Of a stretch of DNA of 64,000 nucleotides, positions 53,113 through 62,079 are shown piece after piece. The stretch covers positions 2,118,501 to 2,182,500 of the forward strand of contig NZ_BLLN01000003.1 of NCBI RefSeq assembly GCF_011170125.1, in the 5' to 3' direction. Numbering within the stretch: position 1 is the first letter of the stretch; each line of letters begins with the position of its first letter. The DNA comes from Streptomyces diastaticus subsp. diastaticus. Its GTDB lineage: Bacteria; Actinomycetota; Actinomycetes; Streptomycetales; Streptomycetaceae. Under the pieces are notes generated by a model. The model was not told where the DNA came from. It saw only the letters and a list, made by a program, of their open reading frames with translations, and did no database searches. Made by a program: the position numbers and the translations under genes.

Positions 53113-54495
53113 TCAGGGGCGTTGTGCGGTGCGCAGCCGGGCTAGGGTGCGCAGGCCGCGCTCCACCAGCTCGGGATCACCGTGGGCGGTGCCGTAGGAG
53201 ATGCCGGAGACGGCATCGAGGATGGACAGGACCGTGAGCTGAGCTTCTTCCTCCGGGGTGAAGGGGCGGCCGTAGCCGTCCACCACGGCCTGGAAGAGGT
53301 CGGGTCGGCCGTGCCAGGCGTCGGAGAGCCGTACGAAGTCCCGTACGGCCGGGCCGTCTTCCGACCGCTCGAAATCGATCACGTACAGGGCTTCCGCGGA
53401 CCCGTCCCAGCGCAGATTGCGCAGCTGGAAGTCGCCGTGCGTGGGCACCACGTCCACAGCGGGCAGATGGGCGGCCTTCTCGGCCATGGTGCGGATGAAC
53501 TCCTCGTCCCCGGATGCGAGATGGGGCCGGGCTCCGTTGAGGTGCCGCTCCAGCTTTCCCAGGGGCAGCATGCCCTGGGCCGGCCGGGCCGGGGCGCTGT
53601 GGTGGATGGTCGCCGCGAGCTGCCCGATGCGGTGGAAGATGAGGCGCTGCTCCTCGGGCGGGTATGTGACGCCGTGCAGGGACCGGCCTCCCACCGCGGT
53701 GAGCACGACGGCCCGCAGCGTGGGGTCGGCGGCCACCAGTCGGGGTGTGGCCGCTCCGAGGCCGGAGACCCAGCTACGAAGGGCGTCCACTTCACGCTGG
53801 TGGAAGCAGTCGTTCTGGTGGATCTTGACGTACCACTCGCCGCCCTCGGCGCCGCGCGCCCGCCATACGCGGCTCTCCTCCCGCGGCCAGGACACGTCCG
53901 TCCACGCGGTGATCCGGCCGACCGCCTGCGCGGTGAACGCGCGCACCGCCGGCTCCGGGACCGCGCCGCGCGCGGCGGGTTCAGGGAGAAGGAGCAACCG
54001 GTCGACTGACCGGTCGTAGGCGATCGGGTCGCCGGGCTCCTGGAAGTGCACGGCCATCCGCGCGCCGGCCCGGTAGGCATCCAGCCCGGCCCGGCAGTAC
54101 GCCACCGTCGGCTCTGGCAGGGCGTCGAAGGAGAACCACCCCATGGCGTCGCACACATGGTGCTCCATGACCTCCGGAGTGCCCTCCCACCGCTTCACCT
54201 CGAAGAACACCCCGACTCGTGCTCCGCCAGCGGGGGCACGGTGGTGCACGGTGACGGCCGCCCGGACGTCTGCCGGGTCGATGACGACGCCGGACTCCTC
54301 CCGGGCCTCGCGCACCAGGGCGGTGACCATGTCCTCCCACGGGCCGTCCAGATGCCCGGACACGAGGTGCCAGCAGCCCGGCGCGTACACGTCACCGGCC
54401 CGCCTAGACAGCAGCACCTCGGGCCCGTCCTCGCCGTCGCGCACGGCGATCAGGTGGACGTCGAGCGGCTCGGTGTGCCGCTGGGTGCTGCTCAC
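53113..54495 (-). CDS. NUDIX-aminoglycoside phosphotransferase (APH) fusion
   Basis: 460 residues. N-terminal NUDIX (about 8-145): SGHLDGPWEDMVTALVREAR followed by EESGVV. C-terminal APH/choline-kinase-like domain (about 190-460): Brenner-type catalytic motif VVPTHGDFQLRNLRW and metal motif YVIDFERSEDG. An ATP-dependent small-molecule kinase joined to a nucleotide-type hydrolase suggests sequential work on the same metabolite. GTGA-coupled to the methyltransferase gene upstream; 31 bp separate it from the fusion gene downstream. Confidence 0.85.
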   Translation of the reverse strand: MSSTQRHTEPLDVHLIAVRDGEDGPEVLLSRRAGDVYAPGCWHLVSGHLDGPWEDMVTALVREAREESGVVIDPADVRAAVTVHHRAPAGGARVGVFFEVKRWEGTPEVMEHHVCDAMGWFSFDALPEPTVAYCRAGLDAYRAGARMAVHFQEPGDPIAYDRSVDRLLLLPEPAARGAVPEPAVRAFTAQAVGRITAWTDVSWPREESRVWRARGAEGGEWYVKIHQNDCFHQREVDALRSWVSGLGAATPRLVAADPTLRAVVLTAVGGRSLHGVTYPPEEQRLIFHRIGQLAATIHHSAPARPAQGMLPLGKLERHLNGARPHLASGDEEFIRTMAEKAAHLPAVDVVPTHGDFQLRNLRWDGSAEALYVIDFERSEDGPAVRDFVRLSDAWHGRPDLFQAVVDGYGRPFTPEEEAQLTVLSILDAVSGISYGTAHGDPELVERGLRTLARLRTAQRP

Positions 54496-55343
54496 GCGTC
54501 ACCGCCGGGGCGGCGCGCGAGCAGCACGGTGAACACCGCGTCCTCCTTCAGGACGCCGCCGCCGGCATGGTCCTGGAGCAGGCGGAGAGCGGCGGCCTCG
54601 AACTCGGGGTGGTGGCCGGCGAACAGGAGGGGGCGGGCGAAGCTGGTGGTGCATAGGTAGCCGATCACGTCCTCGGGCGTCCAGGTGCGGGCGACGGGGA
54701 AGCTGTGCTCGGTCACTGCGCTGAACGCGGAGTCGGCCAGATCGTCTTCGTAGGGGCGGTCCGGTTCGGCGTATGTGCCGTGGGGGCCCGCGCGCCGGTC
54801 TTCGCCGAGGTAGCGCTGGATCAGTGCCCGAAGGGCGGCCGTCCAGTTGGCCTCATGGGTCCAGAGGCTTCCGTCGCCCATGATCGCCACGACAGCGTGC
54901 GGCGCGGCCACCTGGTCGGCCAAGGACAGGACCTCCGGGCGGGACATCCAGTGGAAGGACCGCGAGCAGGTGATCAGGGTGGGCGCCCGGCCGGGCACGG
55001 CGGGCGCGAAGTCGTGGGCGGCGCCGGTAAACACGTCGACCGTGCACGCTCCGCGGACCGGTTCGACCGCGGCGCGAGCCGCCTCCAGCATCGAGGCGTT
55101 CACGTCGACCAGGTATACGTGCGCCAGTCGGCGCAGAACGGGTAGCAGCGCTCGGGGCACCTGGCCGGTGCCGGTCCCCAGGTCCAGGAGGACGGGGGTG
55201 GGCACACCGTGCTGGGCGGCGGCCAGGAGGTGAATTACGGCGTCCGGGAGGCCGGGACGGTAGCGGGCGTAGTCGGCGGCCTCGGGTCCGAACAGGGCAT
55301 CGTCCGAAACTGCCGCAGAGGCCGGCTGGTCGGGGCGGGTCAT
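54492..55343 (-). CDS. Class I SAM-dependent methyltransferase
   Basis: 283 residues from ATG 55343. Motif I VLLDLGTGTGQVPRALLPVL (about 51-70), then VYLVDVNASMLEAARAAVEP and ITCSRSFHWMSRPEVLSLA, typical of small-molecule methyltransferases of the trans-aconitate/methyltransferase-11 type. ATGA-coupled to the PIMT-like gene upstream and GTGA-coupled to the NUDIX-APH gene downstream. Substrate unknown. Confidence 0.85.
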   Translation of the reverse strand: MTRPDQPASAAVSDDALFGPEAADYARYRPGLPDAVIHLLAAAQHGVPTPVLLDLGTGTGQVPRALLPVLRRLAHVYLVDVNASMLEAARAAVEPVRGACTVDVFTGAAHDFAPAVPGRAPTLITCSRSFHWMSRPEVLSLADQVAAPHAVVAIMGDGSLWTHEANWTAALRALIQRYLGEDRRAGPHGTYAEPDRPYEDDLADSAFSAVTEHSFPVARTWTPEDVIGYLCTTSFARPLLFAGHHPEFEAAALRLLQDHAGGGVLKEDAVFTVLLARRPGGDA

Positions 55344-56659
55344 CGTGCGTCTCCAGTCTCGCCAGGGGAAAGCTGCCAGGTCAGTGCGCCGTTCGGGCTG
55401 GTGGCTCGCTGGCTGCCGTCGGCGTCGAACTGGAGCCGGAAGACGTCCGGTTCGCCGGCCGCCCGCCACCGGCCGGTGACATCCTGGATCTCCGCCCAGA
55501 TGTCCCGCGGCCCCGACGTCGTCACGTCCCACCGGCGGCGGCCGACAGGTCGCACGCGCATCCACGACCCGCACTCAGGCGCGCCGATCGTCAGGTCCTC
55601 GGCGCCGAAGTCACGTACCAGGCCCGGATACAGGCGGTCCAGGGCCAGCCACATGCCGCGTGCCGTGTCGGGCGGTGGCGCGATCATGCTGCGCTGCGTC
55701 CATCCGTCGGCCGTGGCGATCTCCGCGCGGAAGGCGGCGGACAGGAACAGCCGGTCAAAGCCGGCACCGGCCCGGTGCCCGAACTCGACCGCCCGCAGCT
55801 GGGCCTCCACGCTCCCATCCCGCCGCCGTTCGATTACGGCCAGGCCCGGCCACGACGGCGATGACGTCCCGAGCGTCATCAGCGCGCGCCCGGCCGGCGT
55901 CAGCTGCTCCACCAGAGCCTGCGGAACGTGGCGGACGGCGAAGGAGACGAAGATCCGGTCGTACGGGGCGGCGTCGGTCCATTCGGCGGTGCCGTCCCCG
56001 GTCACCGTGGCCGGCCGGTAGCCGAGGGCGGACAGCCGCTCGCGGGCGGCCGCGGTGACGTGTGGGTCGATGTCGAGGGTGACGACGCCCTTGTCGCCGC
56101 ACACGAAGCAGGCCGCCGCCGCGGTTACCCCGGCGCCCGTCCCCACATCCAGCATCCGTTGGCCGGGCCGTAGGTCCAGCTGCTGCAGCAGGTCTGCGGT
56201 CAGGCTCATCGTGCTCGACATGGCGGTGATCGCGCCCCTGCGGCGCGGTCCGGGAGGTCGGCCGAGGATCGGTTCGCCGTCGTGCTGGATCGAGACGCTG
56301 TCCCCGCTGTGCAGCCGCTCCAGCAGCTCCTTCCGGTCGGCCGGACGGGAGAAGTCCAGCAGATCCCACCACGGCGGCGTCTCGTCGGGGGCGCTGCGCC
56401 GCACGTACGCCTGGGGCATCAGGATCTGGCGCGGCAGCGCGAGCAGCGCCTCTCGCACCGGTCCTGGGCCGAGCACTCCGCATTCCTCGAGCCGGTCGAC
56501 CATCGCCGCCCGGGCCGCCACAGCCTCCCCGGTGTCGGCGCTGTGCTGGGCCGGCTGGAGAGGCGCGGCGGGTGCAGTGGGGTCGCTCAGCACGGTGCAC
56601 TCCAGGGGATCGGGTGAGGGAGCAGCGGGTGGCACCGGCGAGTTCGGCACCTGGTTCAC
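55340..56659 (-). CDS. PIMT-like methyltransferase
   Basis: 439 residues from GTG 56659, overlapping the MFS stop (GTGA), with GGAGG 9 nt upstream. After a Pro-rich N-terminus (about 1-40), the PCMT-like domain shows LALPRQILMPQAYV, RRGAITAMSSTMSLTADLLQ, QRMLDVGTGAGVTAAAACF and VTLDIDPHVTAAARERL. The C-terminal 170 residues resemble the extra domain of the FxLD-type enzymes rather than classical repair PIMTs. It may methylate a carboxylate of a small product or peptide. Confidence 0.85.
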   Translation of the reverse strand: MNQVPNSPVPPAAPSPDPLECTVLSDPTAPAAPLQPAQHSADTGEAVAARAAMVDRLEECGVLGPGPVREALLALPRQILMPQAYVRRSAPDETPPWWDLLDFSRPADRKELLERLHSGDSVSIQHDGEPILGRPPGPRRRGAITAMSSTMSLTADLLQQLDLRPGQRMLDVGTGAGVTAAAACFVCGDKGVVTLDIDPHVTAAARERLSALGYRPATVTGDGTAEWTDAAPYDRIFVSFAVRHVPQALVEQLTPAGRALMTLGTSSPSWPGLAVIERRRDGSVEAQLRAVEFGHRAGAGFDRLFLSAAFRAEIATADGWTQRSMIAPPPDTARGMWLALDRLYPGLVRDFGAEDLTIGAPECGSWMRVRPVGRRRWDVTTSGPRDIWAEIQDVTGRWRAAGEPDVFRLQFDADGSQRATSPNGALTWQLSPGETGDAR

Positions 56660-58029
56660 GAGGCATTGCCTCCGAGTGCGCGCTCGTGCCGCGCGTCGTC
56701 CGTGCGCGTCGGAGAGGGCACGGCCGGAGGGGACGTCTGGTCCGCGGGCGGCGTCGACAGAGAGTCGGCAGGCGGGTCCGGCATCTGCCGTAAGGCGCGG
56801 ATCGGGGAGCGGGCGAGGACGACGAGCGGGATCAGCAGCAGGAAGGCCCCGGCGGTCAGGGCAGGCCGGACACCGACCCACGTGCCCAAGGCGCCGGCGA
56901 GGAGCGCGGCCACGGGCCGGGCGCCGGACGTCAGCCAGGTGCTCACCGCCTGCATCCGCGCCTGCATCCCGGCCGTGGTGACGATCTGGCGGATGGATCG
57001 CTGGGTGGTACCCGCGGCGCCAGCGCAGGCGAGCTGCACGAAAAGCGCCACCCCGAGCGTGATCTGCCAGGCAAGGCCAGGAGAGGCGAGCAGCAGCGGG
57101 AGCTGGGTCACGGGGGTGATCGCGAGCGCGGCCAGCATCATCGACCCCGGCCCGTACCTGCGGGCCAACGCCGGGGCGGTGAGCGCTCCGGCAGCCGCGC
57201 CCAGCGCGCCGAAGCCCAGCACCACGCCGAACGCGGTCGCACTCATCGCCAGGGCCCTCAACAAGTACAGCGCCCAGAGGGTGTTGAGCAGCCCGAGGGC
57301 GAAGGAGGTCGTCGCGTTCACCAACGTCAGCGTCCATAGCCGGTCATCGCCGCGTACGTACCGAAGGCCCTCGGCGATCTCACCACGCAGCCGACGGGTC
57401 TCCGGGCGGACGCGGGCGGGTTCGGAGGTCTGGATGCGGGCGGTGCACACGGCGCTGATCAGGTAAGAGGCGACATCGCCGAGCAGGGCCCGGGCGGGAC
57501 CGAGCAGCGCGGTCAGCGCGGCGCCGAGGTGGCTCCCGGCCGTCGCGGCGACCGCGAACAGCGCGCCGACCCGGCTGTTGCTCCGCTGGATCAACGACCG
57601 GTCGACGAGACTGGGCAGCAGGCTGATGGCCGCCGCGTCGTGGAGGACGCTCGCCGCCCCCTGCACCACGGCGACGATCATGAGCTGCGCGAGGGTGAGG
57701 GTGTCCAGCGCGGCCGCCACCGGCACGGTGGCGAGGACCGTCGCGCTCACCAGGTCACCAGCGATCATCTGCCGGCGCTTGGAGTGCCGGTCAGCGAGCG
57801 CGCCGGCGTGCAGGGCGAGCAGTGCGGGCGGGAGCTGTCCGAGGAACGCCAGCCAGGCGACCTGGGCGGTGCTCGCGTCCAGATGGAGCACGGCCAGCAC
57901 CGGCAGCGCCATCTGCGTGATCGAGCTGCCGGTCACGCTCGCTGCCTGGCCGGTCAGGTACCGGCGGAAGTCCCGGTGCCGCCACAGCGACGTGCCGGCG
58001 GCGGCGAGGGGCTCAATGCAGGACGGCAC
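56656..58029 (-). CDS. MFS transporter (12-helix)
   Basis: 457 residues from GTG 58029. ALADRHSKRRQMIAGDLVSA is motif A; 12 hydrophobic segments fit the enterobactin-exporter/macrolide-efflux type of MFS common in Streptomyces clusters. The last 50 residues are a Pro/Ser-rich cytoplasmic tail. It lies in the middle of the operon, 103 bp after the triple-NUDIX gene, and is the probable exporter of the operon's product. Confidence 0.85.
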   Translation of the reverse strand: MPSCIEPLAAAGTSLWRHRDFRRYLTGQAASVTGSSITQMALPVLAVLHLDASTAQVAWLAFLGQLPPALLALHAGALADRHSKRRQMIAGDLVSATVLATVPVAAALDTLTLAQLMIVAVVQGAASVLHDAAAISLLPSLVDRSLIQRSNSRVGALFAVAATAGSHLGAALTALLGPARALLGDVASYLISAVCTARIQTSEPARVRPETRRLRGEIAEGLRYVRGDDRLWTLTLVNATTSFALGLLNTLWALYLLRALAMSATAFGVVLGFGALGAAAGALTAPALARRYGPGSMMLAALAITPVTQLPLLLASPGLAWQITLGVALFVQLACAGAAGTTQRSIRQIVTTAGMQARMQAVSTWLTSGARPVAALLAGALGTWVGVRPALTAGAFLLLIPLVVLARSPIRALRQMPDPPADSLSTPPADQTSPPAVPSPTRTDDARHERALGGNAS

Positions 58030-58131
58030 GAGGTACCTCCCTCGGCTCCGCCAGAAGCCCCCGCAACACGTACCTGGGCTCGGCCTGGGCCCGCCGGCCG
58101 GGTCCGCTGCCGGTGAGTGTGCTCACCCTGC

Positions 58132-59601
58132 TCACCAGCCCAGCTGCGAGTAGGAGCGGCCTTCGGCGATGGCGGTGATGGCCGTGCGGGTGTAGGAGAC
58201 GATCGGGTCCGGCAGTTCGTCCTGTGGCCACCACTGCCAGGTCAGGCACTTGTCGGACTCGCGCACCTTGGGAATGCCCTCCCAGCGGCGAGCCCGGAAG
58301 ACGAGCTGCATCAGGGGCAGGCTGCCCGGGGCGTCGACGACGTGGACGACGTGGACGAGTTCTACGTCGGCGGGGTCGATGACCAGCCCTGCTTCCTCCC
58401 ACGCCTCGCGCACCAGGCACGCGAGCGCGGGCTCCTGCTCGCACCGACCGGCCAGGTAGTGCCAGGTGTCGCCCGCGTATTTCGAGTCGGGATGCCGCAG
58501 ACCGAGAAGCACTCGGCCTTCGGCGTCTTCGAGGTGGAGATGGACTCCGATGCCGTTCAGTACGGTCCGGCTGCCCCCGTCCCAGACGGGCGGGGCCGCG
58601 GTGGGCTGGTTGTCCGGGGGGTTCTCGGCCGCGTGCCGGCGAATCAGGTCCCGGGTGGCGAGGCTCAGGCGCAGCCGGTCCAGTTCGTCGGGCGTGAACC
58701 AGCGCAGCAGCACGCCCTCGTGCAGCGCGAGTCGGTCGGGGTTGCCGCGCCACCGGCCGGCGAACACCTGGACCGGGACACTGAGGCCGTCGATGCTGGT
58801 GGCGGCCTCCATGGCGTAGGGCTTCACGTCCTCGAGGCGGAGGCCGGGCACCTCTTCGGACAGCTCGCGCAGCAGGGTGCCTTGAAGGCTTTGGTCGTCG
58901 TGCGTGCGGCCGCCGCCGAGAAGGGCGAACGCTCCCGGCTCCCAGATGATGCCGGGCTTGTGGTCACGCAGATGAAGCAGGTACCGGCCGTTCCCGTCGT
59001 GGATCAGGGCGGAAGCGTTCACCGGCTCCGGCAGGCCGTCCAGGCCCGCCGCGAGGAGCTTGGCGCGCAGTGTCGGCGAGGTGACTTCAGGCTGCGGGAG
59101 CCACTGGGCGCCGGAGACCTCCTCGTCCTGCAGCGCGATCGTCGGCGGCTCCTCCCCGACGAGGTAGAAGACGTAGCGGACGTCGTAGTGGCGGTGGGCC
59201 GGTTCCCCTTTGGAGGGGCTGGCGTCGATGTCGTGGATGTCGATGTCGATCGGAGAACCGAGCAGCTGCCGGGTCAGGCACAGGGCGCCCGGCGGGATCC
59301 CGGCTTCTTCTGCCACCTCGCGCAGCGCCGCGGCAAGCAGTGTGCGGTCCTGGGGCTCGATGTGGCCGCCGGGGGCGAGCATGAGACCGCCGGTGGCCCG
59401 GTGCTGGATGTGCAGGACCCGGCCCTGCCGGTCGATGACGACGGCGCTGCACGTGACGTGCCCGGGCAGCGCCGTCCGGGCGGTTGCGTCGACGGGTCGG
59501 CCCAGCGTGGCGAGGAGCTCGGCCAGGGCGTCACGCTCGCCGGGGTGCCGGCCGAGGTACGCCTCGACGGTCTTGCGGATCGCGGTGGAGCTGGGTGGCA
59601 T
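58132..59601 (-). CDS. Triple-NUDIX domain protein
   Basis: 489 residues with three NUDIX domains in tandem. First box (about 77-99) GHIEPQDRTLLAAALREVAE then EAGI. Second (about 232-254) GGRTHDDQSLQGTLLRELSE then EVPGL. Third (about 388-410) GRCEQEPALACLVREAWEEA then GL. The second lacks the usual Gly near its end (EVPGL for ExxGU), so it may be weaker. NUDIX enzymes hydrolyse nucleoside diphosphate-linked compounds; three in one chain is rare and suggests a multi-step or multi-substrate role in this pathway. Confidence 0.85.
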   Translation of the reverse strand: MPPSSTAIRKTVEAYLGRHPGERDALAELLATLGRPVDATARTALPGHVTCSAVVIDRQGRVLHIQHRATGGLMLAPGGHIEPQDRTLLAAALREVAEEAGIPPGALCLTRQLLGSPIDIDIHDIDASPSKGEPAHRHYDVRYVFYLVGEEPPTIALQDEEVSGAQWLPQPEVTSPTLRAKLLAAGLDGLPEPVNASALIHDGNGRYLLHLRDHKPGIIWEPGAFALLGGGRTHDDQSLQGTLLRELSEEVPGLRLEDVKPYAMEAATSIDGLSVPVQVFAGRWRGNPDRLALHEGVLLRWFTPDELDRLRLSLATRDLIRRHAAENPPDNQPTAAPPVWDGGSRTVLNGIGVHLHLEDAEGRVLLGLRHPDSKYAGDTWHYLAGRCEQEPALACLVREAWEEAGLVIDPADVELVHVVHVVDAPGSLPLMQLVFRARRWEGIPKVRESDKCLTWQWWPQDELPDPIVSYTRTAITAIAEGRSYSQLGW

Positions 59602-59661
59602 GGACGTCGTCTCGCCTTCGATGTCGGGGGAGGGCAGGCGGGGGAAGGAAGCTCCAGTGGT

Positions 59662-59883
59662 TCAGCTCGCCGTTCCGTTGCCGGACGGCTTGGCGCCTCG
59701 GGGGCCGGGTGCGCCGCCAGTCGACGGCGCGATCTCGTACTGGGGGGCCTCGGCGGTGCACACGCCCCGGTACAAGCCGCGCTTACGGGAGATCAGGTCC
59801 TCGTGGGCCTTGTCGCCGCCTGGTTCGATTGGCGTCCATGCGTTCCCCTCTCGTGGACGTGGCGGTGGCGTCGCCGTGCTCAA
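59662..59883 (-). CDS. Possible small ORF ahead of the triple-NUDIX gene
   Basis: 73 residues if read from a TTG at 59883, with no clear ribosome site. Middle part KAHEDLISRKRGLYRGVCTA (about 25-44) looks protein-like; the C-terminus is Gly/Pro/Ser-rich. One cysteine. It could be a small accessory protein or a precursor peptide, or not coding at all. It occupies part of the 449-bp gap between the EEP-fold gene and the triple-NUDIX gene; the rest of the gap shows nothing else. Confidence 0.3.
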   Translation of the reverse strand: MSTATPPPRPREGNAWTPIEPGGDKAHEDLISRKRGLYRGVCTAEAPQYEIAPSTGGAPGPRGAKPSGNGTAS

Positions 59884-60050
59884 CGACGCCGCACGATTTC
59901 GAGCACCTGTTCCTTTCGGACGCGTTGCGCGCCCTGTAATTCAGCGGTTCTCCGAGGGTGCGCAGTGCATCGACCCTTGCCACGCAAGGGCCTGCGGCTC
60001 GGGGGAGGTTGGCCGAAACGCCGACGTTCGATCGCTGCGGCGGCCGGCTG

Positions 60051-60920
60051 TTAGCCGGCCCCCGTCCCTGGGGCTTCACCCTGTTCGCCCGTGGTGGACG
60101 GCAGGCTCAGGCGCAGCGTCATGACCGCGTGGTCGGTCAGTCCCACTTCACGGGCTTCCTGGTGGTAGTCGCAGGCCAGGATGCGCTCGGCGTGGGGTGT
60201 GGAGACGAAGAGGTGGTCGAAGCGGAAGCCGTTGCCGCTGCGTCCGAACCAGGAGTGGTTGACCTCGTCGGGGTGGAGGTGGCGGAAGGCGTCGGTGAGG
60301 CCGGCGGCCTGGAAGGAGTCGTAGAAGTCGTACTCCCAGTTGCCGAACACCTTGTGCGGGGGTTGGTGGCCGCGCTCGATGACGTTGAGGTCCCCGGCCA
60401 CGATGACGGGCATGTCCGGGAAGGCGGCGAGCAGCCGTGGCAGGCTCTCGGTGACTGCCTCCTGGAAGGCGCGCTTGGCGACGTTGCGCTGGTCCTTCGG
60501 GCCGCGGGAGGGCACGTACAGGCCCAGCACTCCGATGTCGTGGCCGCCGACGGTGACGCGGGCCGCCGGGGCGCGGTGGGGTGTGACGGTGACCGGGCTG
60601 AGGACGGTCCGGACGGCACTGGTGCGGCAGGCGATGACCGTGCGGTAGTCGGGCGTGGGCGGCTGGGGGGCGATCACGGTGGCGTACCCGCGCTCGGTGA
60701 GCGCGGTGACGAGGGCGTCGCCGCCCTGGGTGGAGGACACCTCGGTGAGGACGGCGATATCGGCGCCCTCCTGGCCGGCGATCCAGTGGGCCTGGCGGCG
60801 GGAGCGGTCCGGGGAGGCGTGCTGGGCGTTGAACAGCAGCAGCCGCACGGCGTCGGTGGCGGGCTGGTGGGCGGGCTCGTCGGTGGTGAGCAGGGGCAGC
60901 TGCTCGCGGGCGGGGTTCAT
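60051..60920 (-). CDS. Endonuclease/exonuclease/phosphatase (EEP) fold enzyme
   Basis: 289 residues from ATG 60920, overlapping the aldo/keto reductase stop (ATGA). EEP motifs: LLLFNAQHAS (about 32-41), AVLTEVSSTQGG with the metal-binding Glu, VIVAGDLNVIE, FRFDHLFVS and LTDHAVMTL with the catalytic His. The family cleaves phosphodiesters in DNA, lipids or small molecules. In this operon a phosphatase or phosphodiesterase role on the pathway intermediate seems more likely than DNA repair; inference. Confidence 0.8.
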   Translation of the reverse strand: MNPAREQLPLLTTDEPAHQPATDAVRLLLFNAQHASPDRSRRQAHWIAGQEGADIAVLTEVSSTQGGDALVTALTERGYATVIAPQPPTPDYRTVIACRTSAVRTVLSPVTVTPHRAPAARVTVGGHDIGVLGLYVPSRGPKDQRNVAKRAFQEAVTESLPRLLAAFPDMPVIVAGDLNVIERGHQPPHKVFGNWEYDFYDSFQAAGLTDAFRHLHPDEVNHSWFGRSGNGFRFDHLFVSTPHAERILACDYHQEAREVGLTDHAVMTLRLSLPSTTGEQGEAPGTGAG

Positions 60921-62017
60921 CGGCCGGCTTCCTTCTCGTCCAGGAAGACCTCGCTGTTGGCGTCCAGGTTCTGCTGGAGGCGGCCGAGGGTGGCGCGGAC
61001 GAAGGCGAGCTCGTCGTCGGTCAGCGGGGTGCCGACGGCGGTCAGGTTCGCTTCTACCTGCTCGGGGCGGGTGAAGCCGACGAGGACGGCGGCGTTCTCG
61101 GCTCGCTGGAGGCACACCTGGAGGGCGACGCGGGTCAGCGCGGCCGGGCTGTCGCCGAAGCGCTCGCGGAGCGGCCATAGGCCGTGGGAGATGATCCGCA
61201 GTGCCTCGGGGGTGAACCAGGCCTTTCGCAGCCGGTGGTCGCCGGGGGCGAAGACGGGCGGGTGGTCGGGGTCGTACTTGCCGGTGAGCAGGCCTTGGGC
61301 CAACGGTTTGTTGATCAGCACGCTGGCGCCGAGGGAGGCGGCGAGGGCGAAGACGTCCGGCCGGTCGGCGGCAGGTGGCGGGGTCAGGGCGTTGAAGCGG
61401 GCCGCGAGGTAGTCGGGGCGGATCTGCTCGGCGAGGTGGGCGAACCGGGCGTACTTGTCGCCGCGCTGGTCCTTGGCGACGGTGACCCGTTCGGTGGCGT
61501 GGCGGTGGGGGCCGCGCATCCCGACGGCGGTGACCAGGCCCTGGCGCTGGAAGTCGCGCATCTGGGCGACGGCCGTCTCCAGGTAGCGGGCCTCGGGCCC
61601 GAAGTCGGCGTTGTGGAAGAAGTAGATGTCCAGACGGTCGGTGCGCAGGTTCTCCAGGCTCGTCTCGAGCTGGCGGCGCATGGCCGAGGGCAGGTAGGCG
61701 TGCTGGGCGGTGCCGCGGTGGTAGCCGACCTTGGAGGACAGCACCACGGTGTCGCGGGGGACGGTGGCGGTGAAGTCGCCGATGATCCGCTCGGAGTGCC
61801 CGTGCCCGTACACGTCGGCGGTGTCGATGAGGTTCGCGCCGAGCTCGTAGGCCCTCTCCAGGCCGCGGCGGGAGGCGGCGTCGTCGGCCGTGCCCCAGCC
61901 CATCGGCAACCCGAGGTTGTTGTCGGCGCCGCCCACGGCCCAGGCGCCGATCCCGATCGGATGAACGGACAAGCCGCGGGCGAGTGTGCGGCGTGCGGGG
62001 GAAGTCGGAGCACTCAC
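60917..62017 (-). CDS. Aldo/keto reductase
   Basis: 366 residues from ATG 62017. Catalytic tetrad visible: Asp and Tyr in LIDTADVYGHGHSE, Lys in VVLSSKVGYHR, His in RLDIYFFHNADFG. NADPH-binding end is less clear (NAAVLVGFTRPEQVEANL). It is the first gene of the segment downstream of the divergent region and is ATGA-coupled to the EEP gene. Likely reduces a carbonyl of the pathway intermediate. Confidence 0.85.
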   Translation of the reverse strand: MSAPTSPARRTLARGLSVHPIGIGAWAVGGADNNLGLPMGWGTADDAASRRGLERAYELGANLIDTADVYGHGHSERIIGDFTATVPRDTVVLSSKVGYHRGTAQHAYLPSAMRRQLETSLENLRTDRLDIYFFHNADFGPEARYLETAVAQMRDFQRQGLVTAVGMRGPHRHATERVTVAKDQRGDKYARFAHLAEQIRPDYLAARFNALTPPPAADRPDVFALAASLGASVLINKPLAQGLLTGKYDPDHPPVFAPGDHRLRKAWFTPEALRIISHGLWPLRERFGDSPAALTRVALQVCLQRAENAAVLVGFTRPEQVEANLTAVGTPLTDDELAFVRATLGRLQQNLDANSEVFLDEKEAGR

Positions 62018-62079
62018 AGGAAGTACCTCTTACCTCTCAATTAGTAGCAAACATTGATGAATCGTGTGCGGGAGTGAGT
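62018..62079. promoter_or_regulatory. AT-rich divergent promoter region
   Basis: 62 bp between the aldo/keto reductase (left) and the nucleotidyltransferase gene (right), far richer in A/T than the surroundings (TCTCAATTAGTAGCAAACAT near 62035-62054). It must serve both directions. I cannot fix the boxes. Confidence 0.45.

Noticed and set aside
59783..60079. 98-residue ORF on the minus strand between the EEP-fold gene and the triple-NUDIX gene
   Set aside because: Arg/Pro-rich composition, no ribosome site and no recognisable motif; typical of chance ORFs in high-GC DNA.
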